Shown: positions 38,756-48,093 of the stretch, one piece after another
Layout: each line of letters begins with the position of its first letter
How positions within the stretch are numbered: position 1 is the first letter of the stretch
NCBI RefSeq assembly: GCF_025642155.1
Contig: NZ_CP106798.1
Location: 9,176,001 to 9,240,000 of the forward strand
Source: Streptomyces sp. HUAS 15-9
Lineage (GTDB): Bacteria; Actinomycetota; Actinomycetes; Streptomycetales; Streptomycetaceae
DNA length: 64,000 nt
Direction of reading: 5' to 3'
Notes under the pieces: generated by a model
What the model was told of the DNA's origin: nothing
What the model saw: only the letters and a program-made list of their open reading frames with translations
The model's database searches: none
Made by a program: the position numbers and the translations under genes

Positions 38756-39050
38756 CCGCGATCTGAGGCACTACAGGGCGAACGTTGGCTGATGCGGCAC
38801 TGATATGTGGGGCCGATCTGTCAATAGGCAGTCTTCAGCGGCGTCCGGGATACGGGACGCGGGCGCGGCTTGTGTGCATGGGGCCGGTCGGTGCCTGGTG
38901 GCGCGCGCGTCGGTCTCGACGCGTGGTCCATGCTGTTATGCGCGGGTTGGTTACCGCAGGACGGGCTGTTCGGCGGGAGCGTTTCCGCGGGTCTAGAGAT
39001 CGAGCGTGGCGGCTGTCACCGCTGCTCATAGTGCTGCCGCGGGTCGCTCC
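38756..39050. other. Intergenic region, nothing recognised
   Basis: Ordinary GC-rich sequence between the beta-helix gene and the IS110-type remnant. I see no gene, repeat or RNA. It should contain one end of the IS110 element, whose exact boundary I could not fix. Confidence 0.35.
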
Positions 39051-39099
39051 TCACGCTGCCGCCACCAGGTCGCCGGCCGGCCGGTCTGTTGGGCTGGTC

Positions 39100-40172
39100 T
39101 CAGTCGGGCAGGGTGGCCAGCGACCAGCACCAGCCGGCCAGCTCGCGGGCGATGGCCACGTTCGCGACGACCGGCCGCTTGTGGTGGGCGATGAAGGTCG
39201 TCCAGCGCTGGTTGAGCCGCTGGTTGCCCAGGTGTCCGCGGGCACGCGCCGCGGCCGGTGCGCGTTGCCAGCGGGCTTGGATCGTGGCCCCGGCCCGGTA
39301 GCGCTTGCGGTGGTGCCAGGCGGCTTCGACCAACAGCCTGCGGGCATGGGAGTTGCCGGTCTTGGTGATCGGTCCTTGCGAACGGGACTGGCCGCTGGAG
39401 GACTCACTCGGTACCAGCCCGAGGTAGGCGCCGATGCTCGCGCCGGTGAACCGCTCCCAGTCGCCGATCTCCACGGCCAGGGCGAAGCCGGTGAGCGTGT
39501 CGATTCCGCGCAGGCACCCGATCCGGGCGACCACCGCAGACACGGTGAGCCGGTGGCCATCGCGGTGATCGCTTTATCGAGTCGGGCCCGGCGTCCCTCG
39601 GCCAGGACCACCGCCTCATACGCGCTGTCGTAGGCCGCCTGCAGCGCCACGTCGTCGAAGCGTTGCGCGCCGAGCCACGCATGGTGCGCCGGCCGCCACG
39701 TGACCCCGCCGCTCCACACGAGCCCTTGGCGCAGCAGCAGTTTGCTCACCCGATGACGCGCCCGCATCAGATCCCCGCGCACATCCTCGCGCGCCCCCAC
39801 CAGATCCCGGGCGGCTTCTTCGGCCGGCGAGGGCACCCGCACTGCGGTGAACTCGTCCAGGCGCAGCAGCTTCGCCAGGTGCAAAGCGTCGCGGGTATCG
39901 GTTTTCACCCGCTCACCGGCCGGACGCTGCAGTCTCGAGGGCGCGAGTACCTCGCAGCGTATCCCCGCCACCGCGGCTGGACCGGGCAGGCGACCGATCC
40001 ACCCGAGGACGTCAGCATGCTGCGGTGTGAGCCGACAGCGGATCAACTCCCCGGCCACTGTGTCGATCGCGCACGCCACCACGCTGCGGGCATGCGCATC
40101 CAACCCGACGCTCGTACGCTCAGAAAACACCGAAATGTAGGCACTACCGGCCAGGCTGCGCCCGGTCAGCAA
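39100..40172 (-). pseudogene. IS110-family transposase lacking its second catalytic residue
   Basis: DEDD-type transposase of the IS110 family, which is guided by a bridge RNA. The first Asp (VGLDAHARSVVACAI) and the TDTRDALHLAKLL block are present. Between them homologues have a strand with YEAGPTGYGLAR carrying the catalytic Glu; here LPGPAAV is joined directly to AGIRCEV, a deletion of about 18 residues. One frameshift near 39542 precedes the C-terminal domain (GIDTLTGFALAVEIGDWERF; VPSESSSGQSRSQG). It is certainly inactive. Confidence 0.8.
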
Positions 40173-40293
40173 CCCACGACAACTTGCGAGCGAGGCCCGG
40201 ACCCACGACCGGCACCTTCAGCCCCAGAGAACTCCTGGCCGTTGGGGAAGGACCACCGTGATGGGCGGCGCTCGGGCGGCGTGTCCGCCACGG

Positions 40294-40497
40294 CTACGCC
40301 GCCTCTTGGCCCTCGCCGTCCTCGCGTTCGAGGGCGTGCTTGAGCTGGGAGCGGGCATCGGGCGGTTCGGGTCCGGCGATCTCGCTCCAGAAGGCGTGCG
40401 TGAGGATCACGGCAGTGAGGTCACGTGCCTTCTCCCGCAGCGCGGCAACCTGCTGCTGTTCGTGCTCCGAGCCTGGCGAGTCCGGGTACGCGCGGGA
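40294..40497 (-). CDS. Small helical Streptomyces protein
   Basis: A short minus-strand protein whose body reads HEQQQVAALREKARDLTAVI and LTHAFWSEIAGPEPPDARSQ, ending LKHALEREDGEGQEAA. This sequence type recurs in Streptomyces, but I know no function. The start could not be decided; no clear ribosome site is visible. Confidence 0.45.
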   Translation of the reverse strand, partial: SRAYPDSPGSEHEQQQVAALREKARDLTAVILTHAFWSEIAGPEPPDARSQLKHALEREDGEGQEAA

Positions 40498-40616
40498 CGT
40501 GGCGAGTCTTGCCCTCGGGACGCCCCCAGGCCTCCATCGGCTCCGCCCAGGCGCCGGGCGTGACGGCGGGCGGGGGAACAGGGAAGACTCGGAGCAGACT
40601 GGAGAGGGGCGCCGCG

Positions 40617-40802
40617 ATGACCGCACAGCCGATTCACCCGCACGGCCCGGAGCGGGTGCTGCGTAACGCCGAGGGCATCGCGGCCGCGCTGTCCGGCGAG
40701 CGCCGGATGGAGTTCTACCGCGAACTGCTGGCCGCCGCGCCCGAGGACGCCGGCCTCCTACTGCCGAGCAGAAGGAAGAACCCGGCCAAGGCAGACACTT
40801 GA
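40617..40802 (+). CDS. Small protein of unknown function
   Basis: A 61-residue protein (MTAQPIHPHGPERVLRNAEG, then an Arg-Met-Glu-Phe-Tyr-Arg-Glu-Leu helix). GGAGAGGGG precedes the ATG. It resembles the small, basic partner proteins seen beside toxins or translation factors, but no partner is adjacent except the divergent helical protein. Function unknown. Confidence 0.55.
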   Translation: MTAQPIHPHGPERVLRNAEGIAAALSGERRMEFYRELLAAAPEDAGLLLPSRRKNPAKADT

Positions 40803-41183
40803 CCGGCCCCGCCCCTTCATAGATGACTTCGGCTCGTCAGACATCCCATGGCATTGAGATGTCAAGCCGTAGCGGCGAGGGTTGCGTGGTGTGACCATGC
40901 GGTGGGCTCGCCGTAGAGGGGATCGCGCCCTAATGGATCCAGTGCTCACGCCCGAACTGCCCGGCGGGCACGCCATCCCATCAGCAGTCAGCCCTCCCGG
41001 CCAACCAGCAGGGGCACGGTCTGACGACGGAAGTCAGTGCTTCCGGGTGACGTAGTGCTCACCCGCTGGCGGCTACGGACCGTAGTCTCTCCCACGGCCC
41101 GACGAGTCCCATTAGGGTGACATTGGTCTGCACGCCACGGGCCTGGCTCGCGGCACCGTGGGAGTGTCACCTTCTGGGCAAGG
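40803..41183. other. Intergenic region, nothing recognised
   Basis: A 381-base gap between the small ORF and the convergent end of the TetR gene. Short frames exist on both strands but have no ribosome sites or family features. Confidence 0.4.
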
Positions 41184-41732
41184 TCATGTTGCGTTGCGGA
41201 GCATGGCTGTAGCGACCGCGCATGCCTCCGCTGCGGGAGCCGACGTGCGTTCCCGCAGCGCAGTGACGATCGCGCCGTCCATCAGCAGAACGAACCGTCG
41301 CGCGAGTGCCTCGGCATCCTCGTGCCCACTTCTGGCAAGCAGGCCCGCAACGTACGCGGTGACGCGCTCCTTGTGCTCGGCAGCAACCCGGTACGCCGCA
41401 CTGCCGGTGTCGGCGGTCTCGGCCATGGTGTTGATGAAGGCGCAGCCGCGGAAGTCCGCGTCGGCGAAGCGCTCGGCCAGTGCGCGGAAGACGTCCAGGG
41501 GTTTTCCGCCGAAGGCGTCCACGCGTTCGGCCAGCCAGGCGCGCCAGGCCTGGTCGCGTCGTTGCAGGACGGCCACAACCAGGTCGTCCTTGCTGGCGAA
41601 ATGCCTGTAGAAGGAGGCCCGGCCGACTCCGGACACAGCCAGGATGCGTTCGACACCGACGGCGCGGATGCCCTCGGCGTAGAAGAGATCCTCGGCGGCG
41701 TCGAGGAGGCGTTCGCGTGCGTGGGTGGCCAT
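41184..41732 (-). CDS. TetR-family transcriptional repressor
   Basis: A 182-residue regulator. The N-terminal helix-turn-helix (RLLDAAEDLFYAEGIRAVGV, then GVGRASFYRHFASKDDLV) is canonical. The C-terminal ligand domain contains FRGCAFINTMAETAD. It is divergent from an AhpD-like gene, and two copies of a near-palindrome lie between them, so it very probably represses both. The ligand is unknown; regulators of this type often sense electrophiles or quinones. Confidence 0.9.
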   Translation of the reverse strand: MATHARERLLDAAEDLFYAEGIRAVGVERILAVSGVGRASFYRHFASKDDLVVAVLQRRDQAWRAWLAERVDAFGGKPLDVFRALAERFADADFRGCAFINTMAETADTGSAAYRVAAEHKERVTAYVAGLLARSGHEDAEALARRFVLLMDGAIVTALRERTSAPAAEACAVATAMLRNAT

Positions 41733-41752
41733 GTGACCAGGCTATCCCGATC

Positions 41753-41817
41753 TTGACGGTTACGGAACCGATCAGTACCGTCTTGCCACAAGAAGACGGA
41801 ACCGATCGGTACCATCT
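41753..41817. promoter_or_regulatory. Duplicated TetR operator in divergent promoter
   Basis: ACGGAACCGATCAGTACCGTCT (41762-41783) and ACGGAACCGATCGGTACCATCT (41796-41817) differ at two positions and are 34 bp apart, that is, nearly the same helical face. Each has the near-palindrome GGAACCGATCGGTACC. A possible promoter for the AhpD-like gene, TTGACG (41753) and TACCGT (41776) with 17-bp spacing, overlaps the first copy. Confidence 0.7.
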
Positions 41818-41826
41818 GGAGGACTC

Positions 41827-42348
41827 GTGCCACGTATGCCGCAGCTCACCGACGACCCCTCGGGGCTTCTCGACCAGACCCGCCGCCAGCTCGGCCGACT
41901 GCCCAACCTGTACGCGGCGCTGGCCAACGGCCCGGCGGCACTCGCCGGGTACCTGGCCTTGCGCGATCACCTCGGCCGTGGCGTTCTGCCCACCCGGCTG
42001 CGCGAGCAGCTTGCGCTCCTGGCCGCACAGGAGAACCACTGCACGTACTGCGTCAGCGCCCACACGCTGCGGGGCCGGAAGCTGGGCCTGAGTGACGAGG
42101 AACTGGTCCGCACCCGCGAGGCTGCCGACGACACCGACCCGCACGCTGACGCGGTGCTGCGGATCGCCCGCGAGGTTATGCGTACTGGGGGCCGCGTCGA
42201 GGACACGGCGCTGGCCGAGGCCCGCCGAGCCGGGGTGACCGACGCCGAGCTGGCCGAGATCGTCGCCCACATCGCACTCAACACGCTGTCCAACTACTTC
42301 AACCACCTTGCCCAGCCGGACCTCGACTTCCCGGAGGTGTCCGCGTGA
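41827..42348 (+). CDS. Carboxymuconolactone decarboxylase/AhpD-like protein
   Basis: A 173-residue all-helical protein. The AhpD-type active site ENHCTYCVSAHTL carries the CxxC and the proton-relay His. Most such proteins act as peroxide or thiol reductases or as decarboxylases. GTG start with TGGAGGA upstream. The stop overlaps the following GTG by 4 bases, and the gene is controlled by the divergent TetR. Confidence 0.9.
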   Translation: MPRMPQLTDDPSGLLDQTRRQLGRLPNLYAALANGPAALAGYLALRDHLGRGVLPTRLREQLALLAAQENHCTYCVSAHTLRGRKLGLSDEELVRTREAADDTDPHADAVLRIAREVMRTGGRVEDTALAEARRAGVTDAELAEIVAHIALNTLSNYFNHLAQPDLDFPEVSA

Positions 42349-42527
42349 TCCGCGAGTGGCGCAAGGGCTCGATCGAGCTCGTGTCCGGCTACACCATCAC
42401 CGACGCCGACGGCCGTTCCGTCGGCCGCGCCGAGGGCGTCGACTTCGCGCTCGAGGGCGGCTTCGTCAACGTCCGACTCCCTGGCGCCCCCATACCCAGT
42501 TGGTCTCAGCTCCGGCCGTCCGTCTGA
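42345..42527 (+). CDS. Small unknown protein coupled to the AhpD-like gene
   Basis: A 60-residue protein (IREWRKGSIELVSGYTITDA, then GRSVGRAEGVDFALEGG) starting at a GTG that overlaps the preceding stop (GTGA). The coupling suggests joint function or joint regulation. No family is recognised; the last residues (IPSWSQLRPSV) may be altered. Confidence 0.55.
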   Translation: MIREWRKGSIELVSGYTITDADGRSVGRAEGVDFALEGGFVNVRLPGAPIPSWSQLRPSV

Positions 42528-42800
42528 TCACCTGCGAATCCTGACCTGACCTTGAGGCTCTGATGCGGGCTATTGCCTGGCCAGTCAGGTCGCCGGTGTC
42601 AGTCATGCGCTCAAGGGCGCCATAGCCTCACCCCGGCATGCGCGGGCCCGGCCCGGATCGCGTGATCCTGGGCCGGGTCGATCACTGATTTCGGCTGGTT
42701 ACTGACTTGGCTCGTCAAGGTGATGCTGGATCGTCGAGGGTCAGGCCGGTGCCCGCTATGAAGCCGTCGAGGGTTTCGGGCCGGTACTGGAGGCGTTTTA

Positions 42801-43653
42801 GACGTCATCTCATTTGGCGTATTCGGTAGCCTGCTGGTGTGGGAATCGTGGAGCGGTTGGTGCCGGACGAGTTGTGGGAGTTGTTCCAGCGGGTGGTGCC
42901 GGAAGCGCCTACCCGGCCTCAGGGTGGCGGCCGACGTCGACACGGCGACCGGGAGGTGCTGGCTGCGATCGTGTTTGTGGCCACATCGGGATGCACATGG
43001 CAGCAGCTGCCGTCCGCGTCGTTCGGGCCGTCGGGAGCAACGGCTCACAGGCGCTTCGCCGAGTGGACGAAGGCCAGAGTCTGGGCCAAGCTGCACCGCC
43101 TGGTCCTCGACGAACTCGGCGCCCGTGGTGAGCTGGACTGGTTGCGCTGCGCGATCGACTCGGTGAACATGCGTGCCCTGAAAAGGGGGACCTGACAGGC
43201 CCGAATCCTGTCGACCGGGGCAAGTACGGCTCGAAGATCCACTTGATCACCGAGCGGACCGGTCTGCCCCTGTCTGCGGGGATCTCGGGAGCGAACCTGC
43301 ACGACAGCCAGGCGCTGATCCCGCTGGTGAAGGGCATACCGCCGATCCGCTCCCGGCGCGGACGTCGACGACGCAGACCGGGAAAGCTCCACGCCGACAA
43401 GGGATACGACTACGACAACCTGCGGCGATGGTTACGCAAGCGGGGCATCAGGCACCGCATCGCCCGCAAGGGCATCGAGTCCTCGACCCGCTTGGGCCGG
43501 CACCGTTGGACCATAGAACGCACGATGTCCTGGCTCGCTGGATGCCGTCGACTGCACCGCCGTTACGAGCGCAAGAGCGAGCACTTCCTGGCCTTCACCA
43601 GCATCGCCTGCACCCTCATCTGCTACCGCAGACTCACCAAATGAGATGTCTTC
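42801..43653 (+). mobile_element. IS5-family element, copy 2
   Basis: Inverted relative to the copy at 28562-29415 and almost identical. GACGTCATCTCATTTGG opens and CCAAATGAGATGTCTTC closes it; TTA flanks both sides (42798-42800 and 43654-43656), the TNA duplication expected for this IS5 subgroup. Confidence 0.9.
42839..43644 (+). CDS. IS5-family transposase by -1 frameshifting (copy 2)
   Basis: The first frame (42839-43195) ends LKRGT; the second continues as GDLTGPNPVDRGKYGSKIHL to 43644. The slip site A-AAA-GGG-GG lies at about 43181-43189. The only amino-acid difference from copy 1 that I noticed is Gly for Ser in PQGG(G/S)RRRHG, so the two copies arose recently. Confidence 0.8.
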
Positions 43654-43708
43654 TTAGCCGGTTGCGGACGAGCGTTTCCAGGTGGTCGAGGGCGACGACG
43701 GCGAGGTT

Positions 43709-44296
43709 GGCCAATGCGTACGGCGGCAGCGCGGCCAACCGTATGCGCTTGCTGAACGAGGTGCTCGACGCCGTGTGCGCCCAGTGGCCCGCCGAGCGGG
43801 TGGGCGTGCGCCTGACCCCGAGAACAGTTTCAACTCGATGTCGGGCTCCGACCCGCAGGGCCACTTCGAGTACTTCCTGGGGCAGCTGAGTGCGCGCGGC
43901 CTGGCGTACGCACACGTCCTGGAAGGCGACATGGCGACGAAGACCGCTTCCGTCGACTACCGTGCGCTGCGGACCAGGTTCACCGGAGCGTTCATCGCCA
44001 ACAACGGCTACGACCTCGCCCGCGTCCAGGCAGTGGTGAACAGCGGGCACACCGACCTGGTCGCCTTCGGCCCGCCGTTCCTGGCCAACCCGGACCTGGT
44101 CAGCCGCTACCGGGAGAACCTGCCGCTGGCCGCGGCCGACCCGACCACGTTCTACGGCGGCGGGGAGGCCGGCTACACGGACTATCCGTCCTACCGGGGC
44201 GACGGAGCCCAGACACGCACCCTCGCGGCTGCGGCCGATGTCCAGTCCGGCATGCCGCTGCACCTGGCTCTGCAGGACCTGCCGCCGGTCGGCTGA
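43709..44296 (+). pseudogene. Old yellow enzyme (NemA-type), N-terminally truncated
   Basis: The C-terminal half of an FMN-dependent alkene reductase. AYGGSAANRMRLLNEVLDAV and VGVRLTP are followed, one base later than expected (near 43822), by ENSFNSMSGSDPQGHFEYFL. ANNGYDLARVQAVVNSGHTD and LVAFGPPFLANPDLVSRYRE form the FMN-phosphate-binding end of the barrel. The N-terminal half is missing left of a junction close to IS5 copy 2. The protein ends normally at 44296. Confidence 0.75.
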
Positions 44297-44512
44297 CGCG
44301 GCTCCCGGCCTCGGGCCGCTCGGCCGGGTCCACCGGCGGCGTCGTAGCGCGCGCCGGCCCCGGGACACTGCCGCCGCCAAGCCGGCAGGCCGTTGCCGAT
44401 CGGTGCTGGGGGCCGTCCCGGTGCCGGACCTGGCAATGGTGCGTCACTCACTGCGTGTGGTGAGGCGTCCGGCGGCTTCGAGTCGTGCGAGGCGGCCGTG
44501 CTGCCGATCGGC

Positions 44513-45190
44513 TCACTGCCGTACCCGGTCGGGATCCAGCGCGGCGCCGTGGCCGACGTGGAGGGCCGTGGGGTTGAGGGCGAGCATCTCGCGGAGGCTG
44601 GCGAGGTTCTGCCGCGGGTCGTCGTGGAAGGGCGGGTTGGCGGGCCTGCCGGGGATCAGGCCCATGAAGGAGCCGGCGACCAGGTCGCCGGCGACGAGGT
44701 CGCCGTCGTCGGTGAGGACCGAGACCGATCCGGCGGTGTGGCCCGGGGTGGGCATGATGCGCGCCGCGAGCCCGAAGTCCTCCAGGCTCGTCTCGCCGCG
44801 AATCAGCACGGCCGGTTCGAAGGATTCGGCCTGGACGTGGAGGTTTTTGTTCCGGGCCATGAGGCGGCCCATCGGGCCGGTGGGCAGGTACGGTTCACGG
44901 ACCCGGCCGGAGCGGTATGGCCCGAGGTCGGCGATGTGGCCGGCTACGGGCGCGCCGGTGAGCCGGTGCAGTTCGGCGGCGGAGCCGAAGTGGTCGATGT
45001 GGCCGTGGGTGATGACGATCAGCGAGACGTCGGCGGGGTCGACGCCGTGGGCGGCGATCTCCTCGTGGATCTTCTGGCCGCTGCCCGGGGTTCCGGCATC
45101 GACGATGACGGGCCGTCGGCCGAGCAGCAGGTAGGCGTTGATGTTGTGCCGGCCCATGACCGGAATCGGGACGACCTTCGTGCGGGACAT
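44513..45190 (-). CDS. Metallo-beta-lactamase fold hydrolase
   Basis: A 225-residue protein. The metal-binding motif THGHIDHFG (HxHxDH) is followed by His in PTPGHTAGSV and Asp in LVAGDLVAGS, the standard binuclear site. Family members include lactonases, glyoxalase II-like and arylsulfatase-like enzymes; the substrate is not evident. The start at 45190 follows GGAGGAAAG. It is 100 bases downstream of the GlxA-type regulator on the same strand and may be its target. Confidence 0.85.
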   Translation of the reverse strand: MSRTKVVPIPVMGRHNINAYLLLGRRPVIVDAGTPGSGQKIHEEIAAHGVDPADVSLIVITHGHIDHFGSAAELHRLTGAPVAGHIADLGPYRSGRVREPYLPTGPMGRLMARNKNLHVQAESFEPAVLIRGETSLEDFGLAARIMPTPGHTAGSVSVLTDDGDLVAGDLVAGSFMGLIPGRPANPPFHDDPRQNLASLREMLALNPTALHVGHGAALDPDRVRQ

Positions 45191-45295
45191 GGCTTTCCTC
45201 CGAAGTGTGCTGGTCGATGCCACCCTGTGCGGGCATGGCGAAGCTCGGCCGGTGCGGCAGCGCGCGCCGGCCGGCAGGTGGTGCGGGTGCGTGGC

Positions 45296-46270
45296 TCAGA
45301 AGCGGCGGCGGTACTCGGCCGGGGTGGTGCCCAGCCGCCGCCGGAAGACGCGGTGCAGCGTCTCCACGGAGCCGAGGCCGCTGGCGGCGGAGACCTCGGG
45401 CAGGCTCCGGTCGCTGTCCTCCAGCAGTCGCCGGGCGGCCTCCAGCCTGGCCGCCTCCACGTAGGCGGCCGGTGTCGTGGAGGTGCGCTGCTGAAACAGC
45501 CGGGTGAAGTGGCGCACGCTCAGGTGCGTGCGGGCCGCGAGGGCTTCGAGGGAGAGGTCCTCGGTGAGGTGTTCGGCGATCCACCTGCGCAGCTCGTCGA
45601 TCCGGTCGTCCGAGGAGCCCTGGACGGAAAGCGGCACGCTGAACTGGCTCTGCCCGCCCGAACGTTTGACGTACATCACCATCATCCGGGCCGTCGCGAG
45701 CGCGAGATCCTGGCCGTGGTCCTCGGCGACCATTCCCAGCGCCATGTCCATCCCCGAGGTGACGCCGGCGCAGGTCCACACCTGCCCGTCCCGGATGAAG
45801 ATCGGATCGGGATCGACCCGGACGCTGGGGTGTTCGGCGGCCAGCCTGGCTGCGGTGAGCCAGTGCGTGGTGGCCGGGCGGCCGTCGAGCAGCCCGGCGG
45901 CGGCCAGCAGGTGCGCTCCCGCGCAGATCGATCCGATCCGCCGGGCCCGGGGTGCAGCGCGGCGCAGCCAGTCGGTGACCTCGTGGTCGATCACCGGCTC
46001 CACGCCGCCGTCGACAAGCTCGATCGCCCCCGACACCAGCAGGGTGTCGATCGGGCCGGTCACGTCGTCGAGGGCCAGGTCGGCCATCAGCCGGACGCCG
46101 CTGGAGGTGGTCACCGGACCGCCGTCGGCCGTCGCGATCCGCATGAGGTAGCCGGGCCGGTCGGCTCCGGCGACCCGGGAGGCGACAGAGAACACCTCGG
46201 CCGGTCCGGTGGTGTCCAGCAGCTCGATGCCGGGGAAGGCGACGATCACGACGCGGTGCGGTTGGGGCAT
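45296..46270 (-). CDS. GlxA-type AraC regulator with DJ-1/PfpI domain
   Basis: A 324-residue regulator. Residues 5-170 form a class I glutamine amidotransferase-like (DJ-1/PfpI) domain with the nucleophile-elbow Cys in GSICAGAHLLAAAGLLDG. The C-terminal AraC/XylS DNA-binding domain has two helix-turn-helix units (LSLEALAARTHLSVRHFTRL; LPEVSAASGLGSVETLHRVF). ATG at 46270. Related proteins control nitrogen or small-metabolite catabolism; the effector here is unknown. Confidence 0.9.
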   Translation of the reverse strand: MPQPHRVVIVAFPGIELLDTTGPAEVFSVASRVAGADRPGYLMRIATADGGPVTTSSGVRLMADLALDDVTGPIDTLLVSGAIELVDGGVEPVIDHEVTDWLRRAAPRARRIGSICAGAHLLAAAGLLDGRPATTHWLTAARLAAEHPSVRVDPDPIFIRDGQVWTCAGVTSGMDMALGMVAEDHGQDLALATARMMVMYVKRSGGQSQFSVPLSVQGSSDDRIDELRRWIAEHLTEDLSLEALAARTHLSVRHFTRLFQQRTSTTPAAYVEAARLEAARRLLEDSDRSLPEVSAASGLGSVETLHRVFRRRLGTTPAEYRRRF

Positions 46271-46364
46271 GCCCTGATCATTCCGCCCGGCCGGACATGG
46301 CTGCAATGACCAGGATCTGTCACATCAGGCCATCGAGCGCGATGGCCGGCGGGCGCCAACGCCG

Positions 46365-46507
46365 TCACAGCTGACGCTCAGTCCGCTCCCCGTCGTCGTC
46401 CTCATCCACAGCCTCCGCTGGGTCTCGCAGGGGCCGCAGCCCGCCGCGGGCCGGGCCGGAGGCACGGAAGGTATAGCGGCCCAGCACGTTGAGGTTGGCG
46501 TGCTTGA
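46365..46507 (-). pseudogene. C-terminal remnant of a Tn3-family transposase
   Basis: The last 46 codons of a Tn3-type TnpA: HANLNVLGRYTFRASGPARG, then GLRPLRDP and an acidic tail, ending at a TGA at 46365. The remainder has been removed by insertion of the IS5-type element that begins at 46508. No Tn3 end or resolvase is seen nearby. Confidence 0.75.
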
Positions 46508-47607
46508 GAGGGCATTTGATCTAGGCGAATTGCCCTTTCTATTCTAGTAAGTCCCTCGCCAGGTTGGTGTCGTCTCGTCCGTTATGCGCTTGGCGAGGTT
46601 GTCGATCGAGGCGACGTGGATCATGGCCTCGGAGCTGGCGGGAAGGGTCTCGTAATCGCGAGAAAGGCGCCGGTGCAACATAAGCCAACCCAGGCTTCGC
46701 TCGACTACCCAGCGTCTTTTGACAACGTGAAAGCCGTGAACTCCGGGGTTTCTGTTGACGACTTCGACGTCGATTCCGAGACGTGCGCCGTGCTCGATGA
46801 CGGCGTTCTTGAAGCCGGTGTCGACCCAGCTCTTGGCGATGGTTGGATACGTCTTCTTGGCTTGGTCGAGAAGACGTATTCCTACGGCGTTCTCGGAGAG
46901 GCTCGCGGCGGTGACAGTCACGGCGAGGATGAGTCCGATCGTATCGGTGAGTATGCCTCGCTTGCGGCCGACGATCTTCTTGGCGGCGTCCGTTCCCTGG
47001 CTGGTCAGGGGCACGTTGGTGGAGGTCTTCACGCTCTGGGTGTCGATGACGGACCCTGTGGGTTCGGGCTTGCGCCCTTCCTTCACGCGGGCGAGCCCGG
47101 TCAGGTCGTAGTTGAGCTGGGCGAGGATTCCCTCATCGCGCCAGGCGGCATAGTAGGCGTAGACGGTGCCGTAGTTCGGGAAGTCGTGTGGGAGGTATTT
47201 CCAGGGGATTCCCGTGCGGTTGATGTAGAGGAGTGCGTTGAATACGTCGCGCAGGTCGACCTTGGCCGGCTGCCCGGTGGGTCTGCGGTCGAGCCGGGCT
47301 TTTCTCCAGGCCGTCAACGTCGGCTCGATTAGGGCCCATCGGGCGTCGGAAAGGTCGCTGGGGTACGGCTTCCGCTGGCTCACGTTCCAGAGGGATCATG
47401 GGTGTGACGGAAGATCGGGTTCCGGTGATCATCGGGCGGTTCCGTGCCATCTCTACGTCAGACACGCTTCGAGGATCGAAGCCGAGCGAAACGGGCGGGC
47501 AGGTCCGGAAGTCTTGAAGTGATGAAGCGCATTGATCCGCCGAAAGACCTCAAACTGACACAGCGACAGAACTCGCATACCGGCATGAGGCATACCTGAA
47601 CGCCCAC
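46508..47607 (-). mobile_element. ISx copy 1 (IS5-type, 1,100 bp)
   Basis: GAGGGCATTTGATC at the left pairs imperfectly with GTGGGCGTTCAGG at the right (read inwards). TGA flanks both sides (46505-46507; 47608-47610); the right TGA is also the left target duplication of ISy. A second copy in the opposite direction is at 50524-51623. Confidence 0.85.
46544..47383 (-). CDS. IS5-family transposase of ISx, copy 1
   Basis: An intact 279-residue DDE transposase. YPSDLSDARWALIEPTLTAW is the N-terminal domain; the DDE residues lie in SVIDTQSVKTS, in SWVDTGFKNAVIEHGARLGI, and in RRWVVERSLGWLMLHRRLSR. It differs from copy 2 at one residue that I can see (His for Arg in GV(H/R)GFH). Full-length copies of this kind are likely to be active. 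Confidence 0.9.
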   Translation of the reverse strand: MSQRKPYPSDLSDARWALIEPTLTAWRKARLDRRPTGQPAKVDLRDVFNALLYINRTGIPWKYLPHDFPNYGTVYAYYAAWRDEGILAQLNYDLTGLARVKEGRKPEPTGSVIDTQSVKTSTNVPLTSQGTDAAKKIVGRKRGILTDTIGLILAVTVTAASLSENAVGIRLLDQAKKTYPTIAKSWVDTGFKNAVIEHGARLGIDVEVVNRNPGVHGFHVVKRRWVVERSLGWLMLHRRLSRDYETLPASSEAMIHVASIDNLAKRITDETTPTWRGTY

Positions 47608-47632
47608 TGAGAGGTCGTTTTCTCCCGATGTT

Positions 47633-48090
47633 TCATCCCGGAATTGGTGTTTGATCCCCAGGTGTCGGGTCGCGCCAGGAGATGGTGGCTTCGCCGGTGA
47701 GGCGGCGGGCCATCAGGTCGGTCATGGCGAGGTGGATCATGGCTTCGGAGCGGGCGGGCAGGGTCTCGTAGTCGCGCGCCAGGCGGCGGTGGAACATCAG
47801 CCATCCGTACGTGCGCTCCACGGTCCAGCGCTTAGGCAGCGGAGTGAACCCCCTGGTCCCGGGGGTGCGTTGGACGATTTCCATGTCGATGCCGAGCTGA
47901 GCGGCGTGCTCGACGAGGTGCTGGCGGTAGCCGCCATCGACCCAGACCTTGCGAATGGTGGGGTGAGCGGCCGCGACCTGGTCGATCAGGTGAGTTCCTG
48001 CTGCGGAGTCCTGCACGCTCGCGGCCGTGACCAGTACCGCGAGCAGTAGTCCGAGGGTGTCGGTGACGATGCTCCGCTTGCGGCCCACGA
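47633..48090 (-). pseudogene. ISy transposase, C-terminal part
   Basis: Begins at the IS110 insertion site with IVGRKRSIVTDTLGLLLAVL, and includes VWVDGGYRQHLVEHAAQLGI (second Asp) and KRWTVERTYGWLMFHRRLAR (Glu). It continues the protein whose N-terminus is at 50290. It ends at 47633. Confidence 0.85.
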
Positions 48091-48093
48091 TCT

